Part shown: positions 9,218 to 17,418 of the stretch, in pieces | Numbering within the stretch: position 1 is the stretch's first letter | How the letters are laid out: every line of letters begins with the position of its first letter | NCBI GenBank assembly: GCA_902769875.1 | Contig: CACXQV010000002.1 | Location: forward strand, 1-64,000 | Origin: an uncultured Bacteroidia bacterium | GTDB taxonomy: Bacteria; Bacteroidota; Bacteroidia; Bacteroidales; F082 | DNA: 64,000 nt | Direction: 5' to 3' | Made by a program: the position numbers and the translations under genes | Notes under the pieces: model-generated | Told to the model about the DNA's origin: nothing | Databases searched by the model: none | What the model saw: only the letters and a program-made list of their open reading frames with translations

Positions 9218-10399
9218 ATGAATATTTTGGTTGTTTCGGAGGTCTTTTGGCCAGAGGACTTCATCATCAATGATCTTGTTAGGGAATGGGTAAAGATGGG
9301 GCATAGGGTGGAAGTAGTGACACAGTATCCGTCGTATCCGCAGAGTTACGTGTTTGATGGGTATGAGAACAGAGGTTATCAAACAGAAAATTGGGAAAGT
9401 GTAAAGATTCATCGTTTTCCTTTTGTTGAGGGTTACCGCGACAGCAAAGTGAGCAAGTTCAGAAACTACTTTAGCTATATTCAAGGTGGAAAAAAGGTAG
9501 TAGATAATCTCAAAGGAAAATATGACTGTGCTTTTGTGTCGCAGACAGGTCCGTTGACTGTGGCTTATCCTGCATTATATGCCAAGAAAAAGTATGGCCT
9601 TCCTGTGAACATTTGGACGTGTGATATTTGGCCTGATGCAGTTTGGGGATACGGAATTCGTAAGTTTACACTGACAGAAACCTTGTTGGACAAAACAATC
9701 AAGAGTATATACAAAGGATGTGATAGAATTTTTGTTTCAAGTAAGAAGTTCTCAGAAACCATTGGTCGTTACACGGACAAGGAATGCATATATGCTCCTA
9801 ATTGGCTACGGCCTGCGGAAAACATAGAAAGCAAAATACGCTTGCCGGAAAATAAAGTGAATTTTACTTTTACCGGGAATGTATCACGCTATCAGAACTT
9901 GATTAATACAATTGAGGGCTTTGTGAAAGCAGGAATGGAAAATGCCCAGTTGAACATAGTGGGAGACGGGTCGTATTTGGCAGAAGTGAAGGAAGCCGCT
10001 GCGAGAGCGGCTGCCAAAAACGTGGTGTTCCACGGTCGTCGACCCTACAACGAAATGTATGACATCCTGACTCAAAGCCAAGTGTTGGTGCTGCCTTTGA
10101 TGCCTCAAAAGGGTATTGAGAAGACAGAACCGTTCAAGATTCAATCATATTTGCAGGCGGGGAAACCCATATTTGGTGTGTTGAATGGTGCAGGTCGTGA
10201 GATTATTGAAGAAAACGGACTGGGGTTGTGTGCTAATCCAACGGATACAGAAGCTATCGCTAAAGGGTTTAATAAGATGATAGCCTATGCGACAGAGAAC
10301 GTTGCAAATGTACACGATGCTGCAAAGAAATTGCTGGCAACGCGGTTTAACAAGACAGAGATAGTTAAACGAATCACAGAGAATTTGATAGTGAAATAA
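9218..10399 (+). CDS. WbuB-like GT4 glycosyltransferase
   Basis: A 393-residue GT4 enzyme of the WbuB type, whose characterised or predicted members transfer N-acetyl-L-fucosamine. The start ILVVSEVFWPEDFIINDLV is typical, as are WTCDIWPDAVWGYGI, FTGNVSRYQNLINTIEGF and EPFKIQSYLQAGKPIFGV. It sits directly before the three genes that make UDP-L-FucNAc, which supports this donor. The enzyme would work on the lipid-linked oligosaccharide in the cytoplasm. The family call is firm; the donor is inferred from context. Confidence 0.85.
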   Translation: MNILVVSEVFWPEDFIINDLVREWVKMGHRVEVVTQYPSYPQSYVFDGYENRGYQTENWESVKIHRFPFVEGYRDSKVSKFRNYFSYIQGGKKVVDNLKGKYDCAFVSQTGPLTVAYPALYAKKKYGLPVNIWTCDIWPDAVWGYGIRKFTLTETLLDKTIKSIYKGCDRIFVSSKKFSETIGRYTDKECIYAPNWLRPAENIESKIRLPENKVNFTFTGNVSRYQNLINTIEGFVKAGMENAQLNIVGDGSYLAEVKEAAARAAAKNVVFHGRRPYNEMYDILTQSQVLVLPLMPQKGIEKTEPFKIQSYLQAGKPIFGVLNGAGREIIEENGLGLCANPTDTEAIAKGFNKMIAYATENVANVHDAAKKLLATRFNKTEIVKRITENLIVK

Positions 10400-10413
10400 G
10401 TAACAATAAAACA

Positions 10414-11505
10414 ATGAGTATATTTCAAGACAAAACCCTCCTGATTACTGGAGGTACAGGAAGTTTCGGTAATGCCGTTTTGCGTCGTTTTCTCGACAGC
10501 GACATCAAAGAAATTAGGATTTTTTCACGAGACGAGAAGAAACAGGACGATATGCGTCACTACCTACAGGCACAACGCCCCGATGTGTTCAACAAGGTGA
10601 AATTCTATATTGGTAATGTTCGCCAGCGCCAGGCGGTCGACTTTGCTATGGGTGGAGTGGACTACGTGTTCAGCGCAGCGGCACTTAAACAGGTGCCGAG
10701 TTGCGAGTTTTTCCCGATGGAGGCGGTTCGCACCAATGTTGAAGGAACGAATAACGTTTTGCTTTCTGCCATTGCCCACGGGGTGAAGAACGTGGTGGTG
10801 CTTTCAACAGACAAGGCAGCATATCCTATCAATGCGATGGGCATCTCGAAGGCTATGATGGAAAAGGTGGCCATTGCTCAGGGTCGAGCCTTGGGCGAAG
10901 GTGCGGCGACAACGATTTGCTGCACTCGTTATGGCAACGTGATGGCCAGTCGTGGTTCGGTCATCCCCTTGTGGGTGGAGCAAATGATGGAAGGCAAACC
11001 CATCACCATTACAGATCCGAATATGACACGCTTTATGATGACACTCGATGATGCCGTCGACTTGGTGGTGTATGCCTTTACACATGGCCATAATGGCGAC
11101 CTGTTCATACAAAAAGCACCAGCCGCTACGCTTAGCACACTTGCGCAGGCTATTAAGGAAATCTATTCAAAGATTGACCCTATATATGCGGATACCGAGG
11201 TTCGTGTAATCGGTACACGCCATGGTGAGAAACTTTATGAGACGCTTGTTACCCGTGAGGAAATGGCTCGAGCTATTGATATGGGCAACTATTGGCGTAT
11301 TCCTTGTGACAGCCGTGACTTAAATTACGACAAGTATTTCACTGAAGGGAACCGTGAAGTTGAAAAGATAGAAGACTACCATAGCCATAACACTCGCCGC
11401 TTGGATGTGGAAGGAATGAAGGAGTTGTTGTTAAAGCTTAACTTCATTCGTGAAGACCTCGGTTTGCAGGCAAGAGTGAAGAGCAAAGATATTCGATCGG
11501 AGTAG
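10414..11505 (+). CDS. fnlA: UDP-GlcNAc 4,6-dehydratase/5-epimerase, FnlA/CapE/WbjB type
   Basis: A 363-residue extended short-chain dehydrogenase that starts the pathway from UDP-GlcNAc to UDP-N-acetyl-L-fucosamine. The NAD(P) site is LLITGGTGSFGNAVL near residues 9-23. The catalytic segment STDKAAYPINAMGISKAM near residue 131 carries methionine where classical SDR enzymes have the catalytic tyrosine, followed by the lysine three residues on; this substitution is characteristic of the CapE/FnlA subgroup. The RmlD-like reductase and the 2-epimerase follow, completing the pathway. Confidence 0.9.
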   Translation: MSIFQDKTLLITGGTGSFGNAVLRRFLDSDIKEIRIFSRDEKKQDDMRHYLQAQRPDVFNKVKFYIGNVRQRQAVDFAMGGVDYVFSAAALKQVPSCEFFPMEAVRTNVEGTNNVLLSAIAHGVKNVVVLSTDKAAYPINAMGISKAMMEKVAIAQGRALGEGAATTICCTRYGNVMASRGSVIPLWVEQMMEGKPITITDPNMTRFMMTLDDAVDLVVYAFTHGHNGDLFIQKAPAATLSTLAQAIKEIYSKIDPIYADTEVRVIGTRHGEKLYETLVTREEMARAIDMGNYWRIPCDSRDLNYDKYFTEGNREVEKIEDYHSHNTRRLDVEGMKELLLKLNFIREDLGLQARVKSKDIRSE

Positions 11506-11567
11506 TTTAGAGTTGAGCGTTTTGCGTTTCGAGTCAGTTAAATTTAGTGTTTAATAAGTAAAAAAAT

Positions 11568-12422
11568 ATGAAATTTTTCATCTGTGGCTGCAACGGTATG
11601 GCTGGCCATACCATCAGCCTTTATTTACAGGAGCAAGGACACGAGGTGTATGGTTTTGACCTCAAGGAATCCAAATACATCAAAAGCTTTGCAGGCAACG
11701 CTTTCGATACAGAAACGATTGCAAAGGCAATTCAAGATGGTCATTACGACACGGTGATTAACTGCATCGGTGTTCTCAATCAGTTTGCCGAGCAAAATCA
11801 CGTCTTGGCCGCTTTCCTCAACAGCTACTTCCCGCACTTCTTGGCCAAGACCACCGAGGGAACCGATACTCAGGTGATACACATGAGTACAGACTGTGTA
11901 TTTAGCGGCAAGAAAGGTTCATACACTGAAGACGACCTCCGTGATGGTACGACTTTCTACGACCGTAGTAAAGCACTGGGGGAATTGGAAGATGACAAGA
12001 ACATCACCTTGCGTAATAGTATTGTTGGACCAGACATCAATCCCAAGGGCATAGGTCTGTTAAATTGGTTTATGCAGCAAAAAGGCGAGATAAACGGATA
12101 CACAAAGGCTATGTGGACAGGTCAGACCACCCTTCAGTTGGCCAAGACTATGGAGGCCGCTGCCAAGGAGAAAGCTCACGGCTTGTTTAACACTGTGCCA
12201 GATCACTCAATCAGCAAATGCGACCTTTGCAGCTTATTTAATAAATATCTGCGTAACAACGAAATCATCATTCATCCTGTGGAAGGTGTAAACGCTGATA
12301 AGAGTCTAAAGCGCACTCGTTTTGAGTTTGGGTATTTGATTCCTGACTACGAACAAATGGTGTCTGAGATGGCAGATTGGATTTTTAAGCATAAAGAAAT
12401 GTATCCTCATTATAATCTTTAG
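11568..12422 (+). CDS. RmlD-like sugar-nucleotide reductase (FnlB/CapF role)
   Basis: A 284-residue SDR protein of the RmlD type: FICGCNGMAGHTISLYL binds the nucleotide, HMSTDCVFSGKKGSYTEDD is the active-site strand, and YDRSKALGE supplies the Y-x3-K pair. In the FucNAc pathway the CapF/FnlB enzyme is longer and carries a cupin domain; this one lacks a cupin but occupies the same position between the dehydratase and the 2-epimerase, as often seen in Bacteroidota. It probably reduces the 4-keto intermediate. The next gene starts two bases after its stop. Confidence 0.82.
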   Translation: MKFFICGCNGMAGHTISLYLQEQGHEVYGFDLKESKYIKSFAGNAFDTETIAKAIQDGHYDTVINCIGVLNQFAEQNHVLAAFLNSYFPHFLAKTTEGTDTQVIHMSTDCVFSGKKGSYTEDDLRDGTTFYDRSKALGELEDDKNITLRNSIVGPDINPKGIGLLNWFMQQKGEINGYTKAMWTGQTTLQLAKTMEAAAKEKAHGLFNTVPDHSISKCDLCSLFNKYLRNNEIIIHPVEGVNADKSLKRTRFEFGYLIPDYEQMVSEMADWIFKHKEMYPHYNL

Positions 12423-12424
12423 GT

Positions 12425-13552
12425 ATGAGCAAATTGAAATTAATGACCATCGTTGGAACTCGTCCTGAAATCATCAAGATGTCAGCCATCATCAAAAAGG
12501 CGGACAAATATTTTGATCATGTTTTAGTACATACAGGTCAGAACTACGACTATACCCTTAATGAGGTATTCTTCAAAGATCTCGGTTTGCGTGAACCAGA
12601 CTATTATTTGGGCGTAGTTGGTAACAACTTGGGTCAAACTATGGGCAACGTGATAGCCAAGAGCTATGAACTAATGGCGGAGGTGAAGCCTGATGCTGTG
12701 ATTGTATTGGGCGACACCAATAGTTGCCTCTGTGTGATTTCCGCTAAGCGACTGAAAATACCAATTTTCCATATGGAGGCTGGAAACCGTTGCAAGGACG
12801 AAAACTTGCCTGAAGAGGTTATCCGACGCATTGTTGACGTAACCAGCGACATAAATCTTTGCTATAGTGAACATGCCCGACGATATATCCTTGATACTGG
12901 CGTAAAACCTGAATATACATACGTGGTTGGTTCTCCGATGGCTGAGGTGCTGAAAGATGTACTGCCCCAGATTGAGGCTAGTACCGTGTTGCAGGATTTG
13001 GGATTGGAGAAGGGTAAATATATTTTGCTGTCTGCACATCGAGAAGAGAATATTGACATAGAGCAAAACTTTTTCTCGCTGATGAATGCCGTGAACACGA
13101 TGGCTGAAACTTACAATATGCCCGTGATTTATAGCTGCCACCCCCGCAGCCAGAAGATGATAGAGAAACGCGGTTTCAAGTTCAATGACAAGGTGATTCA
13201 GCACAAGCCTCTTGGGTTCTTTGATTACAACAAACTTCAGCAGAATGCCTTTTGTGTGGTTTCGGATAGTGGTACCGTTCCTGAAGAGGGAGCTTTCTTC
13301 GGCTTTCCAGCTGTCAGTATTCGTACTTCCACTGAACGTCCAGAGGCTATGGATAAAGGTGTGTTTACCATAGGTAGCATCACTAGTGAGCAGGTGTTGC
13401 AGGCTGTAGATCTTGCCGTGACTATGTACGCCAATGGCGATGATGCCGTTACTGTTCCAGCTTATGTGGACGACAATGTGAGCACGAAAGTGATTAAGCT
13501 GATCCAAAGCTACACTGGAATTGTGAATAAGATGGTCTGGAGAAAATACTGA
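12425..13552 (+). CDS. fnlC: UDP-N-acetylglucosamine 2-epimerase family (FnlC/CapG/WecB)
   Basis: A 375-residue member of the non-hydrolysing UDP-GlcNAc 2-epimerase family. Visible blocks are GTRPEIIKMSAI at residues 11-22, VLGDTNSCL, HMEAGNRCKDENLPEE, LSAHREENID and SDSGTVPEEGAFFGFP, all part of the UDP-sugar site. After FnlA and the RmlD-like protein it should perform the C2 epimerisation giving UDP-L-FucNAc. By sequence alone it could be WecB making UDP-ManNAc; the operon favours the FnlC/CapG role. It is the last gene before the 830-base scar region. Confidence 0.88.
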   Translation: MSKLKLMTIVGTRPEIIKMSAIIKKADKYFDHVLVHTGQNYDYTLNEVFFKDLGLREPDYYLGVVGNNLGQTMGNVIAKSYELMAEVKPDAVIVLGDTNSCLCVISAKRLKIPIFHMEAGNRCKDENLPEEVIRRIVDVTSDINLCYSEHARRYILDTGVKPEYTYVVGSPMAEVLKDVLPQIEASTVLQDLGLEKGKYILLSAHREENIDIEQNFFSLMNAVNTMAETYNMPVIYSCHPRSQKMIEKRGFKFNDKVIQHKPLGFFDYNKLQQNAFCVVSDSGTVPEEGAFFGFPAVSIRTSTERPEAMDKGVFTIGSITSEQVLQAVDLAVTMYANGDDAVTVPAYVDDNVSTKVIKLIQSYTGIVNKMVWRKY

Positions 13553-13577
13553 TGGTAATTGATAGGTAATTCTTTGA

Positions 13578-13724
13578 TGGTTTGACAGGACAGGCATTGT
13601 GTTCGCCTCGCCTTCGTATGAATATGGACCTACGGGATTCGGCAGAGGACCAGAGCCAACTATGGAGTTCAAGAACACGAAGTACGATCCGGTAAGGACA
13701 GAGGAGAAGCTGGTAGAGAAGTAG
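13578..13724 (+). other. decayed open segment in the scar region
   Basis: A stop-free stretch of 48 codons ends at a TAG at 13722-13724 and includes the residues GPTGFGRGPEPTMEF. It has no start codon in a good context and matches no family I know. It lies at the head of an 830-base region without intact genes and may be the tail of a broken gene or chance. Confidence 0.25.
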
Positions 13725-13730
13725 GTGTAA

Positions 13731-13788
13731 TGGACAAAAATTAGGCTGTTTTTGAGAAGAAGCTTTCAAGTGGACAAAGATTAGGCTG
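13731..13788. repeat. two direct copies of an 18-bp motif
   Basis: TGGACAAAAATTAGGCTG at 13731-13748 recurs with one change at 13771-13788, a spacing of 40 bases. The copies may be ends of a lost insertion sequence, since transposase and MITE remnants follow. No coding sequence lies between them. Confidence 0.5.
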
Positions 13789-13923
13789 GGAATTTGGTCG
13801 GGATTTGCTTCTGTGAAGAGATGTCGTTAGTTTTGCACCGCCAACCGAAGCGGAGGAGGGCACTGCTGGGGAGCAACCCGCCAAGGAATAAGCTGGCCAG
13901 ACACGACAAAAGAAGTGTGGAAG

Positions 13924-14021
13924 AGGGTGTGTCAAAACTAAGAAAATCGCCATTTTTTAATCTGTAACTAACTGATTATCAGATGTGGATTTTCTTCAAA
14001 AGTGACGTTTGACGCACCCTC
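13924..14021. mobile_element. MITE-like element with terminal inverted repeats
   Basis: The 98-base segment begins GAGGGTGTGTCAAAAC (13924-13939) and ends with a near-perfect inverted copy, GTTTGACGCACCCTC (14007-14021). It is too short to encode a protein. It therefore looks like a miniature inverted-repeat element or an internally deleted insertion sequence. Such GTGTGTCAAAAC ends occur on several Bacteroidota insertion sequences by my recollection; no clear target-site duplication is visible. Confidence 0.55.
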
Positions 14022-14092
14022 TTTATTTGGCGGGCTGCCGTGCCTTAAAAAACCCAATGACGCATTCTCGCTTTGCCAGACTCTCAGGCCGA

Positions 14093-14275
14093 GAAATACT
14101 CGTCTATCAGCTCCACTGGATGCTTGACATAACCTTCCGCGTGGACCAGCAACAAAAACGAAGTTGGATGGCCGCTTAGAACTTCTCCATCCTTACCAAG
14201 TTCGCCTTCAACCTCCTGAAAAAGGACAAGTCCAAGCTCAGCCCCAGAAACAAGCGCCTCAAAAGCCGCCTGTAA
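14093..14275 (+). pseudogene. ISAs1-type transposase fragment
   Basis: Reading the frame that includes 14108, the sequence gives QLHWMLDITFRVDQQQKRSW, then MAA, an in-frame TAG at 14177-14179, then NFSILTKFAFNLLKKDKSKL and SPRNKRLKSRL before a TAA. This is the C-terminal catalytic block of ISAs1-family DDE transposases, which usually reads LHWxLDVxFxED...AAENFAxLRxxALNLLK. The glutamate of AAEN is replaced by the stop. The rest of the gene is gone, so this is a dead remnant that marks the scar as a former insertion site. Confidence 0.75.
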
Positions 14276-14381
14276 CTGGGGCTGTTTGATGCAACTATTG
14301 CAAATTTGATGCGTTTGCCCTTGGGGGTTGAGAAGGTTTGCAGAGTGGTATAAAAAGTTTTACATGAAATGAAATAAATAT

Positions 14382-15353
14382 ATGTATACACACCTAAAAT
14401 TTCCCAAAGACACCTTATTCCTCATCACTGGCGGTGCTGGCTTCATCGGTTCCAACCTATGCGAGGCAATTCTTGAATTAGGCCATAAAGTCCGCTGTTT
14501 GGATGACCTGAGCACGGGTAAACAAGCCAATGTGGACTTGTTCCTTGACAATCCAAATTATGAATTCATCAAAGGCGACATCAAGGACCTTGATACCTGC
14601 ATGAAGGCTTGTGAGGGCGTAGACTATGTGCTCAACCAAGCCGCTTGGGGCAGTGTGCCCCGCAGCATTGAGATGCCGCTTTTCTATTGTGCCAACAATA
14701 TCCAGGGTACTTTGAATATGATGGAGGCGGCAAGGCAGAACAAGGTGAAGGCTTTCGTCTATGCCTCCAGCTCGTCCGTCTATGGCGATGAGGCGCATCT
14801 GCCCAAACAGGAAGGTATCGAGGGTAATCTGCTGAGTCCTTACGCAGTAAGCAAACGCGCCTGCGAGGAGTGGGCGAAACAATATACGCGGCACTATGGC
14901 CTGAAGACCATAGGCTTGCGCTATTTCAATGTCTTTGGCCGCAGACAAGACCCGAACGGTGCCTACGCGGCTGTCATTCCCAAGTTCATCAAGATGCTGA
15001 TCAACAATGAACAGCCGACTATCAATGGTGACGGCAAACAGAGCCGCGACTTCACTTATATAGAAAATGTGATGGAAGCCAATTTGAAGGCTTGTTTGGC
15101 TCCTAATGAGGCCAGCGGCGAGGTGTTCAACATTGCCTATGGTGGCAGAGAGTATCTCATCGACATCTATTATGACATAACGAAAGCCTTAGGCAAAAAC
15201 ATCGAACCTCACTTTGGCCCTGACCGCCCCGGCGACATCAAGCACAGCAATGCCGACATCAGCAAAGCGAAACGTCTGCTGGGCTACGACCCTGAGTATG
15301 ATTTTGCCCGTGGGCTGAATGAGGCCATTGAGTGGTATAAAGCAAATCTTTAA
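14382..15353 (+). CDS. wbpP: UDP-N-acetylhexosamine 4-epimerase, WbpP-like
   Basis: A 323-residue extended SDR epimerase. NAD binding is at LFLITGGAGFIGSNL near residues 12-26; the catalytic elements are YASSSSVYGDEAH near 126 and the Y-x3-K pair in SPYAVSKRACEEW near 150. The best match from memory is WbpP/TviC/Gne, which interconverts UDP-GlcNAc and UDP-GalNAc or their uronic acids. It is paired with the following WbpO-like dehydrogenase, as in Pseudomonas serotype O6 and Vi antigen loci. UDP-glucose 4-epimerase is a less likely alternative. It begins about 105 bases after the transposase relic. Confidence 0.85.
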   Translation: MYTHLKFPKDTLFLITGGAGFIGSNLCEAILELGHKVRCLDDLSTGKQANVDLFLDNPNYEFIKGDIKDLDTCMKACEGVDYVLNQAAWGSVPRSIEMPLFYCANNIQGTLNMMEAARQNKVKAFVYASSSSVYGDEAHLPKQEGIEGNLLSPYAVSKRACEEWAKQYTRHYGLKTIGLRYFNVFGRRQDPNGAYAAVIPKFIKMLINNEQPTINGDGKQSRDFTYIENVMEANLKACLAPNEASGEVFNIAYGGREYLIDIYYDITKALGKNIEPHFGPDRPGDIKHSNADISKAKRLLGYDPEYDFARGLNEAIEWYKANL

Positions 15354-15371
15354 CAGTAGATTCCAGCCTCC

Positions 15372-15399
15372 CATGTCATTCCAGCAGAGGAATGGCATG
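15372..15399. repeat. hairpin between epimerase and dehydrogenase genes
   Basis: CATGTCATTCC at 15372-15382 pairs with GGAATGGCATG at 15389-15399, with one mismatch and a six-base loop. No T-run follows, so it is more likely an mRNA hairpin or dispersed repeat than a terminator. Confidence 0.4.
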
Positions 15400-15454
15400 C
15401 TTTCTGAAGCCTGCATAACAAAAGAATAAAGCATATCATTAAAACAAACATACA

Positions 15455-16723
15455 ATGAAAGACACTAAAATCTGTGTAATCGGTCTAGGTTATGTTGGCC
15501 TGCCTTTGGCGCGCCTTTTCTCGACAAAATATCCCACCGTTGGTTTTGACATGAACCAGAAGCGCTGCGACGCACTGATGGCGGGCCATGATGCCACTTT
15601 GGAAGTGGCTGACGAATTGTTGCAAGATGCCATCAAGAATCACGGCTTCATCTGCACCAGCGACATCGAGAAGATTCGCGACTGCAACTTCTATATCGTG
15701 GCTGTCCCCACCCCCGTGGATAGCGACAACAACCCCGACTTGACTCCTCTGATAGGTGCCAGCACCACCGTGGGAAAGGTTATCGGCAAGGGTGACGTGG
15801 TGGTTTACGAATCAACCGTTTATCCCGGAGTTACCGAAGACGAGTGCATCCCGGTGGTGGAAAAAGTCAGTGGATTGAAGATGAACGTCGACTTCTACGG
15901 CGGCTACAGCCCCGAACGCATCAACCCGGGCGACAAACTCCACACCGTGGAGCATATCAAGAAAGTGACTTCTGGATCCACGCCTGAGATTGGCAGATAT
16001 ATCAATGAAGTCTACAGCAGCGTCATTACCGCCGGCACCCATCTCGCCCCGACCATGAAGGTTGCTGAGGCTGCCAAGGTGATTGAGAACTCGCAGCGCG
16101 ACATCAACATCGCCTTCGTGAACGAGCTTTCGAAGATTTTCAACAAGATGGGCATCGACACCCTCGACGTGTTGGAAGCCGCAGGCACCAAGTGGAACTT
16201 CCTGCCTTTCCGTCCGGGACTGGTGGGTGGCCATTGTATCGGTGTCGACCCGTATTATCTGGCCCAATGCGCCAAGCGTTATGGTTACAATCCCGAGATT
16301 ATCCTTGCCGGGCGTAGAATGAACGACGGCATGGGTGAATACGTTGCCACCCAAACCATCAAGCTGATGCTGAAGAAAGGCATTCAGGTTTTGGAGAGCA
16401 ACATCCTCATCCTTGGTTTCACCTTCAAGGAGAACTGCCCCGACGTGCGCAACACCAAGGTCATCGACATCTACAAGGCATTGAAGGAATACAACCTCGA
16501 CATCACCGTCTACGACCCCTGGGCCAACCCTGCCATCGTGGAGCACGAATACGGTATCAAGGTGGTGAACGAGCTGCCCAGCAAGAAGTTCGACGCCTGC
16601 ATCGCCGCCGTTGCCCACAAGAAGTTTGAAGGCCTGGATGTCCTCAGCCTGCTGAAAGAAAAGCACGTCATCTTTGACGTGAAATGCACGCTCAACCGCA
16701 GCATCGTCGACGGGAGACTTTAA
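15455..16723 (+). CDS. wbpO: UDP-N-acetylhexosamine 6-dehydrogenase, WbpO/TviB-like
   Basis: A 422-residue nucleotide-sugar dehydrogenase that oxidises C6 of a UDP-N-acetylhexosamine to the uronic acid with two NAD. Visible marks: ICVIGLGYVGLPLARLF at residues 5-21, STVYPGVTEDECIP near 126, the catalytic lysine region KVAEAAKVIENSQRDINIAF, and the catalytic cysteine in GGHCIGVDPYYLA near 258. The sequence TPVDSDNNPDLTPL favours WbpO/TviB over UDP-glucose dehydrogenase. With the WbpP-like epimerase it should provide UDP-GalNAcA or UDP-GlcNAcA, whose carboxylate could be an amidation site for the ATP-grasp enzymes. Confidence 0.88.
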   Translation: MKDTKICVIGLGYVGLPLARLFSTKYPTVGFDMNQKRCDALMAGHDATLEVADELLQDAIKNHGFICTSDIEKIRDCNFYIVAVPTPVDSDNNPDLTPLIGASTTVGKVIGKGDVVVYESTVYPGVTEDECIPVVEKVSGLKMNVDFYGGYSPERINPGDKLHTVEHIKKVTSGSTPEIGRYINEVYSSVITAGTHLAPTMKVAEAAKVIENSQRDINIAFVNELSKIFNKMGIDTLDVLEAAGTKWNFLPFRPGLVGGHCIGVDPYYLAQCAKRYGYNPEIILAGRRMNDGMGEYVATQTIKLMLKKGIQVLESNILILGFTFKENCPDVRNTKVIDIYKALKEYNLDITVYDPWANPAIVEHEYGIKVVNELPSKKFDACIAAVAHKKFEGLDVLSLLKEKHVIFDVKCTLNRSIVDGRL

Positions 16724-16760
16724 GCCATATTGATACTTATACTTCATTATAACGTTTTAT

Positions 16761-17258
16761 TTGTTTTTCTTGCCTATCTATGTCAAGCGACAATATCAAT
16801 GCGAACAGAATAGCGAAGAACACCTTGATGCTATATGTTCGAACCTTCGTAATTCTATTGATAACACTTTGTGCGTTTATGTGATACTGATGCTTTGCTC
16901 TACGTTGATTTTCAGAGAAACAAGAACCATATCGCATCATGGCTCCATTCCTTTTTGGCATTACGCAGCCTTTAGACAGGGAAGGTTGCAATTGCTGCCT
17001 GAGTTAATAATGAACGTATTGGCTTTTATTCCGATAGGCTTTGTGTTTTGTTTGGCATTCAGAAGGATAAGCTGGTGGCAGGCGGCAATAGTTGGTATGG
17101 GTTTGTCTATTGGTATAGAATTCCTTCAGTTGGTCTTCAAGAGAGGATGTGCAGATATTGACGATGTCATCCATAACACATTGGGTTGCCTTATGGGGTG
17201 TTGCTTGTATTTGGCGATTTCGCGTTCTGTTATATCTCTACGTCGAACGAAGGGGTAG
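16761..17258 (+). CDS. VanZ-like membrane protein
   Basis: The frame is open from TTG at 16761 for 165 residues. The C-terminal 110 residues are VanZ-like: hydrophobic segments such as NVLAFIPIGFVFCLAF and GLSIGIEFLQLVF, then the family mark RGCADIDDVIHNTLGCL. The first 38 residues are hydrophilic, unlike VanZ, and lie over the start of a flippase relic in another frame. The true start may therefore be GTG at 16881 or ATG at 16899, or the gene may have been joined to foreign 5' sequence. VanZ-like proteins occur in envelope loci; their biochemical role is not established. Confidence 0.65.
   Translation: MFFLPIYVKRQYQCEQNSEEHLDAICSNLRNSIDNTLCVYVILMLCSTLIFRETRTISHHGSIPFWHYAAFRQGRLQLLPELIMNVLAFIPIGFVFCLAFRRISWWQAAIVGMGLSIGIEFLQLVFKRGCADIDDVIHNTLGCLMGCCLYLAISRSVISLRRTKG
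16780..16884 (+). pseudogene. 5' relic of a polysaccharide flippase (Wzx-type) gene
   Basis: ATG at 16780 opens 34 codons in a different frame from the VanZ-like gene. It reads MSSDNINANRIAKNTLMLYV, then RTFVILLITLCAFM, and stops at TGA 16882-16884. Bacteroidota O-antigen flippases of the MATE/MOP type commonly begin with a short polar stretch followed by RIAKNTLxLYxRM and a first membrane helix, so I read this as the broken start of a wzx gene. The match is short and from memory. Confidence 0.45.
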
Positions 17259-17385
17259 AGGTGTCGGTTACGCTTATGGTTAGACTTTGAATGAGAATGA
17301 CCGTTAATGAAATCTATCAAGCGGGCTCGACCACAGTCAAGTCCACTTTTTTTATGTTTTTTCTTGTCATGTGAATAAAAAAAAC

Positions 17386-17393
17386 TAATTTTG
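17386..17393 (+). promoter_or_regulatory. -7 promoter box before the wecA-type gene
   Basis: TAATTTTG fits the Bacteroidota -7 consensus TAnnTTTG and lies 26 bases before the ATG at 17419. A TTCTTG stretch about 15-20 bases upstream could serve as the -33 element. Confidence 0.6.
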
Positions 17394-17418
17394 CACAATT
17401 TGACATAAGATTGAGCCT

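Noticed and set aside
14176..14391. Minus-strand frame over the transposase relic
   Set aside because: The plus-strand reading gives a clear ISAs1-type transposase tail with one stop; the antisense frame has no features.
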